Shown here: positions 1-9,766 of the stretch, piece by piece
How the letters are laid out: each line of letters begins with the position of its first letter
Numbering within the stretch: position 1 is the first letter of the stretch
From: Flectobacillus sp. BAB-3569
Lineage (GTDB): Bacteria; Bacteroidota; Bacteroidia; Cytophagales; Spirosomataceae
Direction of reading: 5' to 3'
Assembly: GCF_002270355.1 (NCBI RefSeq)
Contig: NZ_NJFZ01000003.1
Coordinates: forward strand, 62,001-126,000
Length of the DNA: 64,000 nt
Notes under the pieces: model-generated
Databases searched by the model: none
What the model was told of the DNA's origin: nothing
The model's input: only the letters and a program-made list of their open reading frames with translations
Program-made: the position numbers and the translations under genes

Positions 1-256
1 CATGAGTATAAAATTTTATGGGCTTTGTAACTCTAAAATAGACATTGGAAATCACTATTCCAAATACATTAGTGCTCAAAAATGGTTATGATTGATATAA
101 ATCATATTTTAAAATTTGCACTTTATTGATAGAGAGTCTGTTGAACATGATAAAGTAGTTTTGTATGAGAGTATTAAATAATTATGAGTGAATGAAAATT
201 AGTTATAGGTGCAGAACGGTATCTGTTGTTACATATAATTATAATAGCACTAAAAC
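1..256. other. Non-coding left edge
   Basis: No open reading frame, RNA signature or clear promoter is visible here. The stretch is AT-rich and ends at the bidirectional hairpin that closes pdhB. A gene to the left of the window may end just outside it. Confidence 0.5.
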
Positions 257-294
257 AAAAAAAATCTTAGCCTGAGAAGACTAAGATTTTTTTT
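257..294. terminator. Bidirectional terminator downstream of pdhB
   Basis: There is a perfect 14-bp inverted repeat, AAAAAAAATCTTAG / CTAAGATTTTTTTT, with a 10-nt loop. The A and T runs allow it to work on both strands. It lies about 65 bp past the pdhB stop codon. Confidence 0.85.
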
Positions 295-360
295 GAAAAT
301 TCTATGAATAAAAATTCAGCTAATGAAATTAATTACCGAACTTAATTTTATCCTTAGGAA

Positions 361-1344
361 TTAGTTTCTATAAAGTACTGCCTTTACTGCATCAACTGTA
401 CGTTGAACGCTTGGCAAAATCTCATCGATAAGCGTTGGTGCATATGGAAGAGGTAAGTCTTTTGAGTTTACACGGATTACTGGAGCATCCATATAATCAA
501 ATGCCCAACGTTGAATATTGTAAGCAATCTCAGAAGAAAGAGCAGCAATAGGGTTAGCTTCTTCAACTACTACACAACGGTTGGTTCTCTTCACAGAAGC
601 AAGAACTGTTTCATAATCGATAGGACGAACAGTTCTCAAGTCGATTACTTCAGCATTGATACCCATTTTAGTTAATTCAGCAACTGCTGGCATAACTACA
701 CGTGGCAACATTTTACCGAAAGTTACAATTGTAACATCAGTACCTTCTTTCACAATGTTTGCTTTTCCGATAGGAATAAGATATTCGCCATCTGGAACAA
801 GTCCTTTGTCACCGTACATCAATTCAGACTCCATGAAAATAACAGGGTCATTATCACGAATAGAAGCTTTCAAAAGTCCTTTTGCATCAGCAGGGTTAGA
901 AGGCACAACTACTTTCAAACCTGGCGTGTTAGCAAACCAGTTTTCGAAGTTTGAAGAGTGTTGTGAAGACAACTGACCAGCATTACCTGTAGGTCCACGG
1001 AAAACCATTGGACAAGAATACTGACCACCTGACATTGACATCATTTTGGCAGCAGAGTTGATAATTTGGTCAATAGCTACCAATGAGAAGTTGAATGTCA
1101 TGAATTCAACGATAGGACGCAAACCATTAGCGGCAGCACCTACAGCGATCCCTGCAAAACCTAGCTCGGCAATTGGCGTGTCAATTACTCGGTCTGGACC
1201 GAATTCATCCAACATTCCTTGCGAAACTTTATAAGCACCATTGTATTCGGCTACTTCTTCTCCCAGTAAAAAAACTGATTGGTCACGACGCATTTCTTCG
1301 TTCATGGCTTCACGAAGAGCCTCTCTGAATTGTATTTCTCTCAT
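361..1344 (-). CDS. pdhB: Pyruvate dehydrogenase E1 component, beta subunit
   Basis: This is the beta subunit of the thiamine-diphosphate E1 enzyme that decarboxylates pyruvate and feeds acetyl-CoA into central metabolism; it is cytosolic. The 327-aa length is typical. The start MREIQFREALREAMNEEM, the early LGEEVAEYNGAYKVS segment (the ThDP-contact Glu lies here), DTPIAELGFAGIAVGAA and the C-terminal transketolase domain (VIDLRTVRPID, VVEEA) all fit the family. The E1 alpha gene is not adjacent: a 400-bp gap lies upstream, so pdhA is probably encoded elsewhere or is separately transcribed. Branched-chain 2-oxoacid dehydrogenase E1 beta is the main alternative, but this sequence is closer to the pyruvate type. 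Confidence 0.93.
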   Translation of the reverse strand: MREIQFREALREAMNEEMRRDQSVFLLGEEVAEYNGAYKVSQGMLDEFGPDRVIDTPIAELGFAGIAVGAAANGLRPIVEFMTFNFSLVAIDQIINSAAKMMSMSGGQYSCPMVFRGPTGNAGQLSSQHSSNFENWFANTPGLKVVVPSNPADAKGLLKASIRDNDPVIFMESELMYGDKGLVPDGEYLIPIGKANIVKEGTDVTIVTFGKMLPRVVMPAVAELTKMGINAEVIDLRTVRPIDYETVLASVKRTNRCVVVEEANPIAALSSEIAYNIQRWAFDYMDAPVIRVNSKDLPLPYAPTLIDEILPSVQRTVDAVKAVLYRN

Positions 1345-1751
1345 TTGTTTAAGATAATTCTAGGATATTTAGGACGCTATGCGTTAAAAATTAGATTCTT
1401 GTTATATTAAAAAACCGTCTGTAAAATTAGGCAAGAATATTGGAACAGACAAGCGGGTTTAGCAACTAAGCCAGTAACATTATTCAAGAAACCTCAAATA
1501 GCTGATATTTGTTAGTTTTTGAAAACACTTATTTTCAGAAAAGTCGCTTTTATGCCCTAAAACTGACGTATGGATATTAAAATCTGCTATTTAATAAAAC
1601 CAAAAAATAGATATTTTTACTCATTTACCATAAAAGTATTCCGCAATATTGTCATCACAAAAGTTTACTTCCTGTAAATTTGAGGGCTTTTTAAATGAAA
1701 ATACAACGGAAAAAAGAACAAGAGAGTTTCCATTCCAAATCTAAGAAGAAA
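1345..1751. other. Divergent intergenic region, pdhB / nitrilase
   Basis: This spacer separates two divergent genes and must hold both promoters. On the plus strand a TAAATTTG box is visible at 1675-1682. I could not pick a convincing box for pdhB. No repeat or RNA is recognised. Confidence 0.5.
1675..1682 (+). promoter_or_regulatory. Bacteroidota -7 box (TAAATTTG)
   Basis: It matches the Bacteroidota -7 consensus TAnnTTTG exactly. Transcription would begin near 1688, only about 7 nt before the ATG at 1695. This favours the ATG at 1752 as the true start of the nitrilase gene. No good -33 TTTG was found. Confidence 0.5.
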
Positions 1752-2528
1752 ATGCAAGACCTTAAAGTTACGCTTATACAAACAGAACTATATTGGGAAA
1801 ATCCCATAGCGAATTTGGCTATGCTAGAAGAAAAGATAGCACAAATAGAGGAGGAAACCGATTTGATTGTATTGCCAGAAATGTTTAGCACAGCTTTTTC
1901 GATGAATACAACGCTTGCAGAACCCATGAATTTGACCACCTTCAAGTGGATGAAACAACAAGCTGCTCAAACAAAAGCTGTGATTTTGGGTAGCGTGATG
2001 ATTCGGGAGGGCGAGAAGGTCTTTAATCGTATGATTTGGATGCAACCTGACGGACAATTTCAGACCTATGATAAGCGTCATTTGTTTAGAATGGGCAACG
2101 AACATAACCACTATGAAGGAGGTAACAAACGATTAGTAGCCACGCTAAAAGGCTGGAAGATTTGTCCTTTGATTTGCTACGATTTACGTTTTCCTGTATG
2201 GTCGCGCAATGTTGCTCAGGAATATGATGTGCTGATATATGTTGCCAATTGGCCTGCTGCGAGGGCTTATCCTTGGAAATCTTTGCTTGTAGCTCGTGCC
2301 ATCGAAAATCAAAGCTATGTAGTTGGGGTAAATCGAGTGGGGAAAGATGGAAATGATTATGCTTTTTCGGGAGATTCGGCGGTGCTTAATTTTAAAGGAG
2401 AATATCTTTTTGAAAAAAGTAATGAAGAAGCTGTTGTAACGATTATACTTCCAAAAGATGATTTGAATGCATTTAGAACGCAATTTCCAGCCTATTTGGA
2501 TGCTGACAAGTTTGAAATATTTGATTAA
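1752..2528 (+). CDS. Carbon-nitrogen hydrolase, omega-amidase (YafV/Nit2-like)
   Basis: This is a nitrilase-superfamily amidase. YafV/Nit2 members hydrolyse 2-oxoglutaramate or 2-oxosuccinamate, a repair or salvage step after transamination of glutamine. The Glu-Lys-Cys triad is visible in LPEMFSTAF, YDKRHLFRMG and ICYDLRFPVWSRN. From the ATG at 1752 the product is 258 aa, the usual size, and begins MQDLKVTLIQTELYW like YafV. An in-frame ATG at 1695 would add 19 lysine-rich residues, but the -7 box leaves almost no leader for it. The gene converges on the gldA-like gene. Confidence 0.9.
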   Translation: MQDLKVTLIQTELYWENPIANLAMLEEKIAQIEEETDLIVLPEMFSTAFSMNTTLAEPMNLTTFKWMKQQAAQTKAVILGSVMIREGEKVFNRMIWMQPDGQFQTYDKRHLFRMGNEHNHYEGGNKRLVATLKGWKICPLICYDLRFPVWSRNVAQEYDVLIYVANWPAARAYPWKSLLVARAIENQSYVVGVNRVGKDGNDYAFSGDSAVLNFKGEYLFEKSNEEAVVTIILPKDDLNAFRTQFPAYLDADKFEIFD

Positions 2529-2531
2529 AAT

Positions 2532-2592
2532 AAAGATGTATCATCTTTATTTGAGTGATTTAGTGATTGAACATAATCACTAAATCACTCAA
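2532..2592. terminator. Convergent hairpin terminators, nitrilase / gldA-like
   Basis: A small AAAGATG/CATCTTT hairpin is followed by a 17-bp stem, TTGAGTGATTTAGTGAT (2551-2567) with its complement at 2575-2592. The sequence resembles the CACTCA motif found after other genes in the window. Confidence 0.7.
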
Positions 2593-2628
2593 TTACTAAA
2601 TTAGGCTACCCTGAAGGTTTTAACCTTC

Positions 2629-3336
2629 CTAAACCGTTAATTTACGGAAAGTATCCTCTAACGATTGTCCGTTTTGTACCAATGTCGATAGTGCTTGGTT
2701 CTCTACGATTTTACCCTTGTTGATAATCACGACTCTGTCACAGATAGCCTCTACCTCTTGCATAATGTGTGTAGAGAATACCACTGTTTTTTCTTTTCCA
2801 ATATTTTTGATAACCTGACGAATCTCAACGAGCTGATTGGGATCGAGACCTGTTGTAGGCTCATCTAAAATCAAAACTTTTGGGTCATGGATCAAGGCTT
2901 GGGCTAACCCTACACGCTGACGGTAGCCTTTTGAAAGCTGACCAATTTTTTTCTTTTGCTCAATTTGTAAACCCACCAACTCAATCACCTCTTCAATTCT
3001 GCGCGTCAGTTGATGGCCTTTGATTTGGTAAATGCCCCCAATAAAACTCAAAAATTCCTTGACATACATATCCAAATAAAGTGGATTGTGCTCAGGGAGG
3101 TAACCAATATTTCTACGCACTTCTTTTGACGACTTTTGTACATCATAACCACATACTTCTACAGAACCTTCAGTGGCAGGTATATAACAAGTCGCGATTT
3201 TCATGGTAGTGGATTTTCCTGCACCATTAGGTCCGAGAAAACCAACAATTTCACCTTGATTAACCTCAAAAGAAATATTGTCAACAGCTTTTTGCTGCCC
3301 GTAAATTTTGGTAAGATTTTGAATTTTGATAGACAT
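2629..3336 (-). CDS. gldA: ABC transporter ATP-binding protein, GldA-like
   Basis: This is a cytoplasmic ATPase subunit of an ABC exporter. It has Walker A GPNGAGKST (about residues 35-43), the Q-loop region, the signature LSKGYRQRVGLAQAL, Walker B VLILDEPTTGLDPNQL and the switch histidine in STHIMQEVEAICDR. The phrases IGYLPEHNPLYLDMYV and DEPTTGLDPNQLVEIRQVIKNIGKEKTV closely resemble flavobacterial GldA, which acts with GldF and GldG in gliding. At 235 aa it is shorter than Flavobacterium GldA, lacking most of the C-terminal extension. GldF/GldG are not adjacent, so a gliding role is inferred. Confidence 0.8.
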   Translation of the reverse strand: MSIKIQNLTKIYGQQKAVDNISFEVNQGEIVGFLGPNGAGKSTTMKIATCYIPATEGSVEVCGYDVQKSSKEVRRNIGYLPEHNPLYLDMYVKEFLSFIGGIYQIKGHQLTRRIEEVIELVGLQIEQKKKIGQLSKGYRQRVGLAQALIHDPKVLILDEPTTGLDPNQLVEIRQVIKNIGKEKTVVFSTHIMQEVEAICDRVVIINKGKIVENQALSTLVQNGQSLEDTFRKLTV

Positions 3337-3365
3337 TCTAGCGTATTGTTGAATGATTGATGAGT

Positions 3366-3390
3366 GTTTTTGTGAATTTATTCACAAAAA
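3366..3390. terminator. Hairpin between ybaB and the gldA-like gene
   Basis: TTTTTGTGAA and TTCACAAAAA form a 10-bp stem with a 4-nt loop. The A and T runs let it end ybaB transcription on the minus strand. Confidence 0.65.
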
Positions 3391-3458
3391 ATTTAGGTAA
3401 AATGACTAGTACAGATCTTGATTCTACATACTAATCAACCACTCATTTATTGCATGTT

Positions 3459-3794
3459 TTATGAAAACATTCCTCCTAAATCCAAGCCTGGGATATTTGG
3501 AAGAAGTCCATTAGTGGCTTGTTGTAGGTGCTCTTTGATTTTGCCTTCGATATTACCCATGGCAATGTTAGTAGCTGCTACAATCAAATCTTGTACCACT
3601 TCACGGTCAGAAGGTTTTAATAAATCTTCATCGATTTCAACATTTAGCAATTGCTTTTTCCCGTTGATGGTTACCTTTACCATACCACCACCAGCTTCAC
3701 CAGTTTCAACGATTGTTCCCAATGTTTCTTGTGCTTCTTTCATTTTTGCTTGAAGGTCTTTGACCTTTCCAAGCATTCCCATCATGTCGAACAT
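3459..3794 (-). CDS. YbaB/EbfC family nucleoid-associated protein
   Basis: This is a small DNA-binding protein of the YbaB/EbfC family, 111 aa. The pattern is standard: an N-terminal helix with MFDMMGMLGKVKDLQAKMKEAQ, a beta core with VEIDEDLLKP, and the conserved DLIVAATNIAM helix. Family members form tweezer-like dimers and bind DNA. In many bacteria the gene sits beside dnaX and recR, but that context is absent here. It is probably transcribed alone, with a hairpin about 70 bp after its stop. Confidence 0.92.
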   Translation of the reverse strand: MFDMMGMLGKVKDLQAKMKEAQETLGTIVETGEAGGGMVKVTINGKKQLLNVEIDEDLLKPSDREVVQDLIVAATNIAMGNIEGKIKEHLQQATNGLLPNIPGLDLGGMFS

Positions 3795-3910
3795 AACTTA
3801 TTTGCTTTGTTTTGGATAATCAAAAATTGGTTCATGAGCCCATGCTCATTTGGACTTGCAAGTTACAATTCTTCCCTCAAGTCACCAAAAACGTTACTAA
3901 ATGAAACCAC

Positions 3911-6094
3911 TTAGTAAACTACCACAATACTTCCTTCTTTAGTGATGATATTGCCAGAAAGGTCTTCGACTTGAATCTGAAAGACATAACTTCCTGCTGG
4001 TACTTTATTGCCATTTGAACTTGTTCCGTCCCAACCTAACTGTGAATTACTTTGATAGTTGGTGTTTTCTATAAATGAAATCAAATTACCCCAACGGTCA
4101 AAAATAGACATTTTTGTAGCCTTTATAAATCGACCTTGAATATAGAAGGTATCATTGAGCCCATCGCCATTAGGCGTAAATGCCTGTGCTGAAAGCGCCA
4201 ACGAAGGACGTTGATATTCTATATAGTTAGAAAGTGTAGTAGGAGGATAGCTAGTCGGATAGCCCTCAATCGCTAAATAAATGGTTTGTCCCTCTGCTTC
4301 AGGAATGTTTAAAGTAGAAAGGTTGAGTGAATTTCTTGTGCTTGTATAAGGCAAACCAGACCCTGAGGTATTAATAGGAAGCCCTGTACTGGGGTTTACT
4401 CTGAAAACTTTATATTCTGTGATAGGATCTGTAAAAGAGCTTTCGGGAGACCAAATCAATGAAGAGCCTTGCATTTGAGCAAAAATGGGGCAAATCTTAG
4501 AGGACGGCTGAGACTCGCCACAGCCACCTGTCCATGTCATATAGAAACAATACTGCTGAGCACTTGGATTGACCGAAGTGTCATCCCAAAAAGCACTCGT
4601 ACCCGAATGTACTTTAGTATAATTGCCATTGATGCTGTTGGCACGGTAGTAGTTAAAAGCCGTGAATGTTGGTAAATCATTTCCTTCTTTTTCCAAAGAC
4701 GTTATTCGAATCGATTGTCCACCAATGACGGTACTACCTAATTTACCTAGAGGCGTTGGAGGAACGGAAGTGTTTTTTAGTTTTAGTAAATTGGAAATGG
4801 ATTTGAATTGGTAATTAGTTACGACCTTATAGGTGTATTCTTCTCCACAAATAACATCTGTATCATCATACAAATTACTACCAATACTCGTAATGTTCTT
4901 TACAAGTGATTCAGTGCCAGATGCATCTACTTTGAATACATCGTATGAACGAAAAGTGTTGCCAAGTAGGTTACCTTGTGCTACTGACCAAATAATGGTG
5001 TTACCTCCTTGCTTGGTATCGCCCCTGAGTGGTGTGGTACAAATTTCGTTGGTACTTTCAACAGTCTTTTCATTGCATACGTCAAAGGCATTTACTTTAA
5101 AGCAATATTGCTTGGTAGGGTCAGGAACGGTTAAGTTCTTGATTGCAAAAGCTGTAGCAGTTGGAGTATACGTTAAAGCGGGTGTTCCTGAAGTATTGTA
5201 AGTAGATTGAACAGCAGGGTCACGCATCCAAATTTTATGTTCAATATCCGCTGTGGCAAATGTATTTAATGTAACCTCTGAAGCGTTTGTTGTACTTCCA
5301 AGTATAATTTCACCCAACAGAGGTGGAAGTGGTGTTGAGACGGTGGTGAGGGTTCTTGAGTCTGATTTTACACAACCGCCCACTTTATTTGTTCCAGATA
5401 TTTCTAAATCATAAGATTGAAAGCCGCTACTTATAGTTAGTGGGATTGAGTAGGGGTAACTGTTTATACCAGAACGTGTAGTACCTCTTGGTACACTTCC
5501 CAGCGGAGTAACAGAATAAGTATAAGAATCAATCAACTTATTTGATGGTTCATCGAGCAAAACAATCGTAACTTCTTTTTGTGATGTACCAGCAACATCA
5601 CACATTTTTACGGTGTATTTGGGTTTCTCCAAGTCTACGACCTGAATAACCTGACATGCATAATAGCCTGTCCCGTTGTTACTACCAAAACTTTTGATAA
5701 AATATATGCCTGGCGTGGCTGGCGCTGTAGTTGTGATAGAGTTGCTAGTACTTGGTACCGCAATTGCATTAGAGGTAGAAAGGACGGTTGCGTTTTGAGT
5801 AATTTCAAAAGAACGTGATTGCCCACCACTTACTAAATCTTTTAAGGTAAGTGTTTGTTGCGGGCATACTTTCAAGGGTATATTATTGACTGCTATGGGG
5901 TTGTTATCGCCATCCGAGTTTACAGGGTCAGTATCAATATTATTGATAGAAAAAACACCTCTGTCATCACTCAAAGGCGCATTGGGGCATTGTCCTAAAG
6001 CAACTTCATTAAAAGTTACCAGTAGAAAAAGAAAAAAAATATTTCGAGTAAAGTATGTAGTAAATGAATGAATCATAATGGTTAATATCTTCAA
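3911..6094 (-). CDS. T9SS-secreted protein with CHU_C gliding-motility C-terminal domain
   Basis: This is a 727-aa cell-surface or secreted protein. An N-terminal hydrophobic signal (NIFFLFLLVTFNEVALG, probably cut before QCPNAP) is followed by several beta-sandwich, fibronectin-like segments with regularly spaced Cys residues. The last 95 residues form the type B T9SS sorting domain: AFTPNGDGLNDTFYIQG, then FDRWGNLISF, GWDGTSSNGN, VPAGSYVFQIQV and a final VVVY. Type B cargo depends on the T9SS for export and usually on SprF-like partners. The binding target is unknown. An internal ATG at 6076 is an alternative start and would give a tidier signal peptide. Confidence 0.88.
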   Translation of the reverse strand: MKILTIMIHSFTTYFTRNIFFLFLLVTFNEVALGQCPNAPLSDDRGVFSINNIDTDPVNSDGDNNPIAVNNIPLKVCPQQTLTLKDLVSGGQSRSFEITQNATVLSTSNAIAVPSTSNSITTTAPATPGIYFIKSFGSNNGTGYYACQVIQVVDLEKPKYTVKMCDVAGTSQKEVTIVLLDEPSNKLIDSYTYSVTPLGSVPRGTTRSGINSYPYSIPLTISSGFQSYDLEISGTNKVGGCVKSDSRTLTTVSTPLPPLLGEIILGSTTNASEVTLNTFATADIEHKIWMRDPAVQSTYNTSGTPALTYTPTATAFAIKNLTVPDPTKQYCFKVNAFDVCNEKTVESTNEICTTPLRGDTKQGGNTIIWSVAQGNLLGNTFRSYDVFKVDASGTESLVKNITSIGSNLYDDTDVICGEEYTYKVVTNYQFKSISNLLKLKNTSVPPTPLGKLGSTVIGGQSIRITSLEKEGNDLPTFTAFNYYRANSINGNYTKVHSGTSAFWDDTSVNPSAQQYCFYMTWTGGCGESQPSSKICPIFAQMQGSSLIWSPESSFTDPITEYKVFRVNPSTGLPINTSGSGLPYTSTRNSLNLSTLNIPEAEGQTIYLAIEGYPTSYPPTTLSNYIEYQRPSLALSAQAFTPNGDGLNDTFYIQGRFIKATKMSIFDRWGNLISFIENTNYQSNSQLGWDGTSSNGNKVPAGSYVFQIQVEDLSGNIITKEGSIVVVY

Positions 6095-6454
6095 AAATCA
6101 ACTTAGGATAAGATTAAATAAAGGTAGTAGCAATAACTATGCTAATTATGTATATAAGCGTAAATAGATAGGAGAGAAGAGGAAGATAATCTATCAACGA
6201 ATGAGGTGCGATTTTATGATAAATATACAAAAAATATCACCTTTGTGAGTAAGCCTGCACTGACTCGGAACAAAATAGTATAACTTTGGAGTTTTAAATG
6301 AAATACAAATTTATGATATTGATTCGACACGAAAGTGTTGGCAAGAACATTCTCAAATGATAAAGCTCTAAATAGGTTACTTGAAAAACAAGACTTGTTT
6401 ATGACTACGTGAAACTCTGCTAATGCTTTTGTTTCGGCCCCAAAAAATAATAAG
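6095..6454. other. Divergent intergenic region, CHU_C protein / ribBA
   Basis: The region holds the ribBA promoter (see 6281-6288) and presumably one for the CHU_C gene. I see no FMN riboswitch signature in front of ribBA. Confidence 0.5.
6281..6288 (+). promoter_or_regulatory. -7 box (TAACTTTG) for ribBA
   Basis: It is an exact match to TAnnTTTG, about 165 nt before the ribBA ATG. The -33 element is not clear. The long leader could carry regulation, but no known motif is recognised in it. Confidence 0.45.
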
Positions 6455-7669
6455 ATGTCAGCTATTAAATTAGATAGTATTGAGGAGGCTATAGAAGCAA
6501 TCAGAAATGGTGAAATAATCATTGTTGCTGATGATGAAGACCGTGAAAATGAAGGAGATATGATTTGTGCCTCTGAGGCAATCACTCCCGAAATGGTCAA
6601 TTTTATGATTCGTGAAGGTCGTGGTTTAATGTGTGTATCCCTCACCGAAGAACGTTGTAATGAACTGGGTCTCGAAATGATGGTTGGTAATAATACAGCC
6701 TCGCACGAGACGCCATTTACCGTTTCGGTAGACTTATTGGGTCATGGTTGTACTACGGGTATTTCGGCTCCTGACCGTGCCAAAACGATTCAGGCATTAG
6801 TTGACGAAAATATCCGTCCTGAAGAGCTAGGTCGTCCGGGACATATTTTTCCGTTGAAGGCTCGTAAAGAAGGTGTTTTGCGTCGTACTGGGCACACAGA
6901 AGCTGCAATGGATTTTGCCAAATTGGCTGGTTTTAAGCCTTCAGGTGTACTAATTGAAGTGTTGAATGAAGATGGTACCATGGCACGTCTTCCAGACTTG
7001 AGACGCATGGCAGATAAGTTCAATTTGAAACTTGTGACGATCAAGGATTTGGTTGAATATCGCCTAAAAACAGAATCTTTGATTAAGCGTGAAATCGGAG
7101 TTGATATGCCTACAGAACATGGACATTTTGACTTAATTGCTTTTAAACAATTAAACACAGGCGAAAGTCATCTTGCTTTGGTAAAAGGTACTTGGGAAAA
7201 AGACGAACCCGTATTGGTGCGTGTTCATAGCTCATGTGTAACAGGTGATATCTTTGGCTCATGCCGTTGTGATTGTGGTGCACAGCTTCATAATGCGATG
7301 GAAATGGTCGAAAAAGCTGGGAAAGGAGTAGTCCTGTACATGTTCCAAGAGGGTAGGGGCATTGGTTTGATTAACAAACTCAAAGCTTACAAACTTCAAG
7401 AGCAAGGTCGTGATACCGTGGAGGCTAATTTGGAATTAGGCTTTAAAATGGATGAAAGAGATTATGGTGTAGGCGCACAAATTTTACGTGATTTGGGCGT
7501 TGGCAAAATCAAATTGATTTCGAATAACCCTAAAAAACGAGCGGCTCTTTTTGGTTATGGTCTCGAAATCGTAGAAACTGTTGCAATCGAAATTGCACCA
7601 AACCCACATAATGAGCGCTATTTGCAAACCAAGCGTGACAAAATGGGACATAATATTTTGAAAGGATAG
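6455..7669 (+). CDS. ribBA: Bifunctional 3,4-dihydroxy-2-butanone-4-phosphate synthase / GTP cyclohydrolase II
   Basis: This fused enzyme catalyses both entry reactions of riboflavin synthesis. Residues about 1-205 form the DHBP synthase with the acidic metal site [11 protein letters not shown] (26-36) and the GHTEAAMD motif. Residues about 206-404 form GTP cyclohydrolase II, with the zinc cysteines in [19 protein letters not shown] (about 258-276) and [10 protein letters not shown]. Both active sites look complete and the 404-aa length is typical. It converges with the SPFH gene across a repeat hairpin. Confidence 0.97.
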   Translation: MSAIKLDSIEEAIEAIRNGEIIIVADDEDRENEGDMICASEAITPEMVNFMIREGRGLMCVSLTEERCNELGLEMMVGNNTASHETPFTVSVDLLGHGCTTGISAPDRAKTIQALVDENIRPEELGRPGHIFPLKARKEGVLRRTGHTEAAMDFAKLAGFKPSGVLIEVLNEDGTMARLPDLRRMADKFNLKLVTIKDLVEYRLKTESLIKREIGVDMPTEHGHFDLIAFKQLNTGESHLALVKGTWEKDEPVLVRVHSSCVTGDIFGSCRCDCGAQLHNAMEMVEKAGKGVVLYMFQEGRGIGLINKLKAYKLQEQGRDTVEANLELGFKMDERDYGVGAQILRDLGVGKIKLISNNPKKRAALFGYGLEIVETVAIEIAPNPHNERYLQTKRDKMGHNILKG

Positions 7670-7675
7670 TGTTCT

Positions 7676-7770
7676 TAATTTGAAGATTTGTCAATTTGAA
7701 GATTTGAAAATTTGTTTTCAGTGTATCAAAAACTCATTTTCAAATCTTCAAATTAGCCTATTTTCAAATT
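7676..7770. repeat. ATTTGAAGATTTG repeat string forming the ribBA / SPFH terminator
   Basis: AATTTGAAGATTTGAAAAT at 7693-7711 is perfectly complementary to 7736-7754, a 19-bp stem. Further copies of the same words flank it. The same repeat recurs at 20662-20690, 62883-62945 and 63226-63292, so it is a dispersed family as well as a convergent terminator. Confidence 0.75.
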
Positions 7771-8668
7771 AATTTAAGATAATTGGGGTATTTCCTTTGG
7801 CTCCCATAATAATCACTTTGGCATTGGGCGATAACGACAAATCTCTTTGTGCTTTGATAGCTTCATACTGCAATTGCTTATCACTTAAGCCTGTCGAAAT
7901 AATCTTCTGATAATCAGCAATCCCTTGTGCCTCAACTCTCTTACGTTCAGCTTCTTGTTTTTCTTTTTGTAAGACAAATTGCATTTTTTGTGCTTCCTGT
8001 TCAGCATTGATTTTTGATTCTATTGTTTGTTTTACCGAAGCTGGTAAATTTATGTTTCGAATCAAAAGTTGCTCCAAGACAATCCCTCGATTCTTCAAAT
8101 CGATGTCAATAGCTTTGAAAATACGATTTTGAAATTCATCTCTTTTGGTCGAATACAGCGCTACAGCATCATAATAGACCGCATTGTCACGAATTTTAGT
8201 ACGGGTAATCGGGCGAATGATTTTGTCTTTGTAATCAGCGCCAATTTGTTTCAAAATAGTAGGTGCTTGTGCAGGACTTATCCGATAAAGTACCGTTAAG
8301 TCAATAATCACTTCTAAGCCATCGGCTGTCAATACCCTAATGGCGTCGTCTCCTTCTTTATCTCCCTCATCATGCGAAGCAGACATGGTATAATTTTGCG
8401 TTTTAATATCAAACATTGTCACCTCATCTAGTGGATTAACAAAATTTAAACCGCTTTCTAAGGTCTTGTTTTGCACTTCACCAAAAAGCGAAGGAACTCC
8501 TACTTCACCTGTACCAACCTTTCGAATCACAGAGGTTGAAAATCCAATAAGAAAAAAGATAACACCAGCAATGGAAAGTGGACGAGCTATACGTTGGAGG
8601 TTAGCATTGGGACTGTTGAACATATATCCTGCGATGAACAACATTAACCCCAAAATCATCAGTATCAT
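7769..8668 (-). CDS. SPFH/Band 7 (prohibitin-like) membrane protein
   Basis: This is a 299-aa membrane-associated scaffold of the SPFH family. Two N-terminal hydrophobic segments (about 1-16 and 30-45) are followed by the SPFH domain (VGTGEVGVPSLFGEV through VLYRISPAQAPTILKQIG) and a long charged helix rich in E, K, Q and R (INAEQEAQKMQFVLQKEKQE), which is a typical coiled-coil oligomerisation region. Prohibitin-like proteins form large rings on the cytoplasmic membrane and modulate proteases or lipid domains. The specific partner here is unknown; no NfeD gene is adjacent. Confidence 0.88.
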   Translation of the reverse strand: MILMILGLMLFIAGYMFNSPNANLQRIARPLSIAGVIFFLIGFSTSVIRKVGTGEVGVPSLFGEVQNKTLESGLNFVNPLDEVTMFDIKTQNYTMSASHDEGDKEGDDAIRVLTADGLEVIIDLTVLYRISPAQAPTILKQIGADYKDKIIRPITRTKIRDNAVYYDAVALYSTKRDEFQNRIFKAIDIDLKNRGIVLEQLLIRNINLPASVKQTIESKINAEQEAQKMQFVLQKEKQEAERKRVEAQGIADYQKIISTGLSDKQLQYEAIKAQRDLSLSPNAKVIIMGAKGNTPIILN

Positions 8669-8701
8669 GTTTTTTAAATTTAAGTGATTGGTTTATAAAA
8701 T

Positions 8702-8737
8702 AATACAGCACCAAATAAGCGTATTTGGTGCTGTATT
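8702..8737. terminator. Hairpin downstream of the Mpo1-like gene
   Basis: AATACAGCACCAAATA and its exact complement form a 16-bp stem with a 4-nt loop. It lies between two minus-strand genes, about 60 bp past the end of the upstream one. Confidence 0.75.
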
Positions 8738-8796
8738 GTTCACGAATATGATGAATGGCATTAGCGAATGCCAGAGTGTCTAAAACTTATATGATA

Positions 8797-9263
8797 TTAA
8801 AACGTAATGCCAAAACGTTGATAAATAAAACTTAACAACCAAGCTGGTCCAATCATTAAAAATTGTAAGTCTTTGAAAAAGGAAGGTTTGCGCCCTTCTA
8901 CTTTATGCCCCCAAAACTGACCAATCCAAGCAAAAATGAAAATGGTAGAACAAAATTGCCAAAGTGGTGCAATGCCAGAAGATTCAATAGCTAAACAGAG
9001 AAGTAAACAGATAAGAGAAAAGACAAACATCCCAATGGATAGAGATTTGGATAATACAAAGTAATAAAACGTGGTAAAAGTTAGCATCAACATAGCCAGA
9101 TTTCCCTCAACCCCCAGCACATTGAAAAAGGGTAGTTTTATACTGTAGAAAAACCAACAATACTAAAAAAGATGAGTGGAACACAGATGGAGTGTACAGC
9201 TTTGTTAGTGGCGTTTTGGTGACTTTCGCCATACTCTGATAACCATTGATAAATTGTCTTCAT
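8797..9263 (-). pseudogene. Mpo1-like (DUF962) membrane protein, frameshifted
   Basis: The family is Mpo1/YGL010w-like (DUF962), small multi-helix membrane proteins; the yeast member is a dioxygenase in fatty-acid alpha-oxidation. The 5' part begins at ATG 9263 and reads MKTIYQWLSEYGESHQNATN, with the family's conserved SEYGESHQNP-like start, then IFFSIVG. It shifts frame at an A run at 9149-9153 (T run on the coding strand). The second part, from about 9150 to 8797, has IGQFWGHKVEGRKPSFFKDL and FLMIGPAWLLSF. Adding one base joins them into a 155-aa protein of normal size. An assembly indel is more likely than true decay. Confidence 0.85.
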
Positions 9264-9766
9264 AACGTGTTAGTGATTTTAGGAATAAATGATACAATCT
9301 TAGTTAATTATGGTTTGGGTTTTGTTTCTTAAATATTGTCTAGTACTAAAATGGTACTATTCAAAGGGTAGAAACATGAGAGTATGTTGTTTAATCAAAA
9401 TGACTTAACAATGAGGTGTCGCTCCAAAGGAGTGAATAATTCAAAAGATTAAGAAGATTGTTTTATGATAAATGACTGATTGTAACCGTACTATCCGAGT
9501 ATAAAAATATTGTCGATGAAAACTCGATAAAAGTCGGTACTAACATTTAGAGCGGAAAGACTAAAATCACCTAATTATCAAAAGCTTATAGTGATTTTTT
9601 ACGAATATAATAAAAAAAGTAAAAAAGTCGCTGGTCATATTGCAAATTTCTTCTTTACAAATGAAAATACACCAAGTTCCTAATTTGTTTTACCCCTGAC
9701 ATTATGGACAAAATTCAAAACTACAAGAAAGCCTAAAATGTCGTATCTTCGCAGTCTTAATAGGAG

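Noticed and set aside
656-1234. Plus-strand ORFs within pdhB
   Set aside because: They are shadows of a strongly conserved gene on the other strand.
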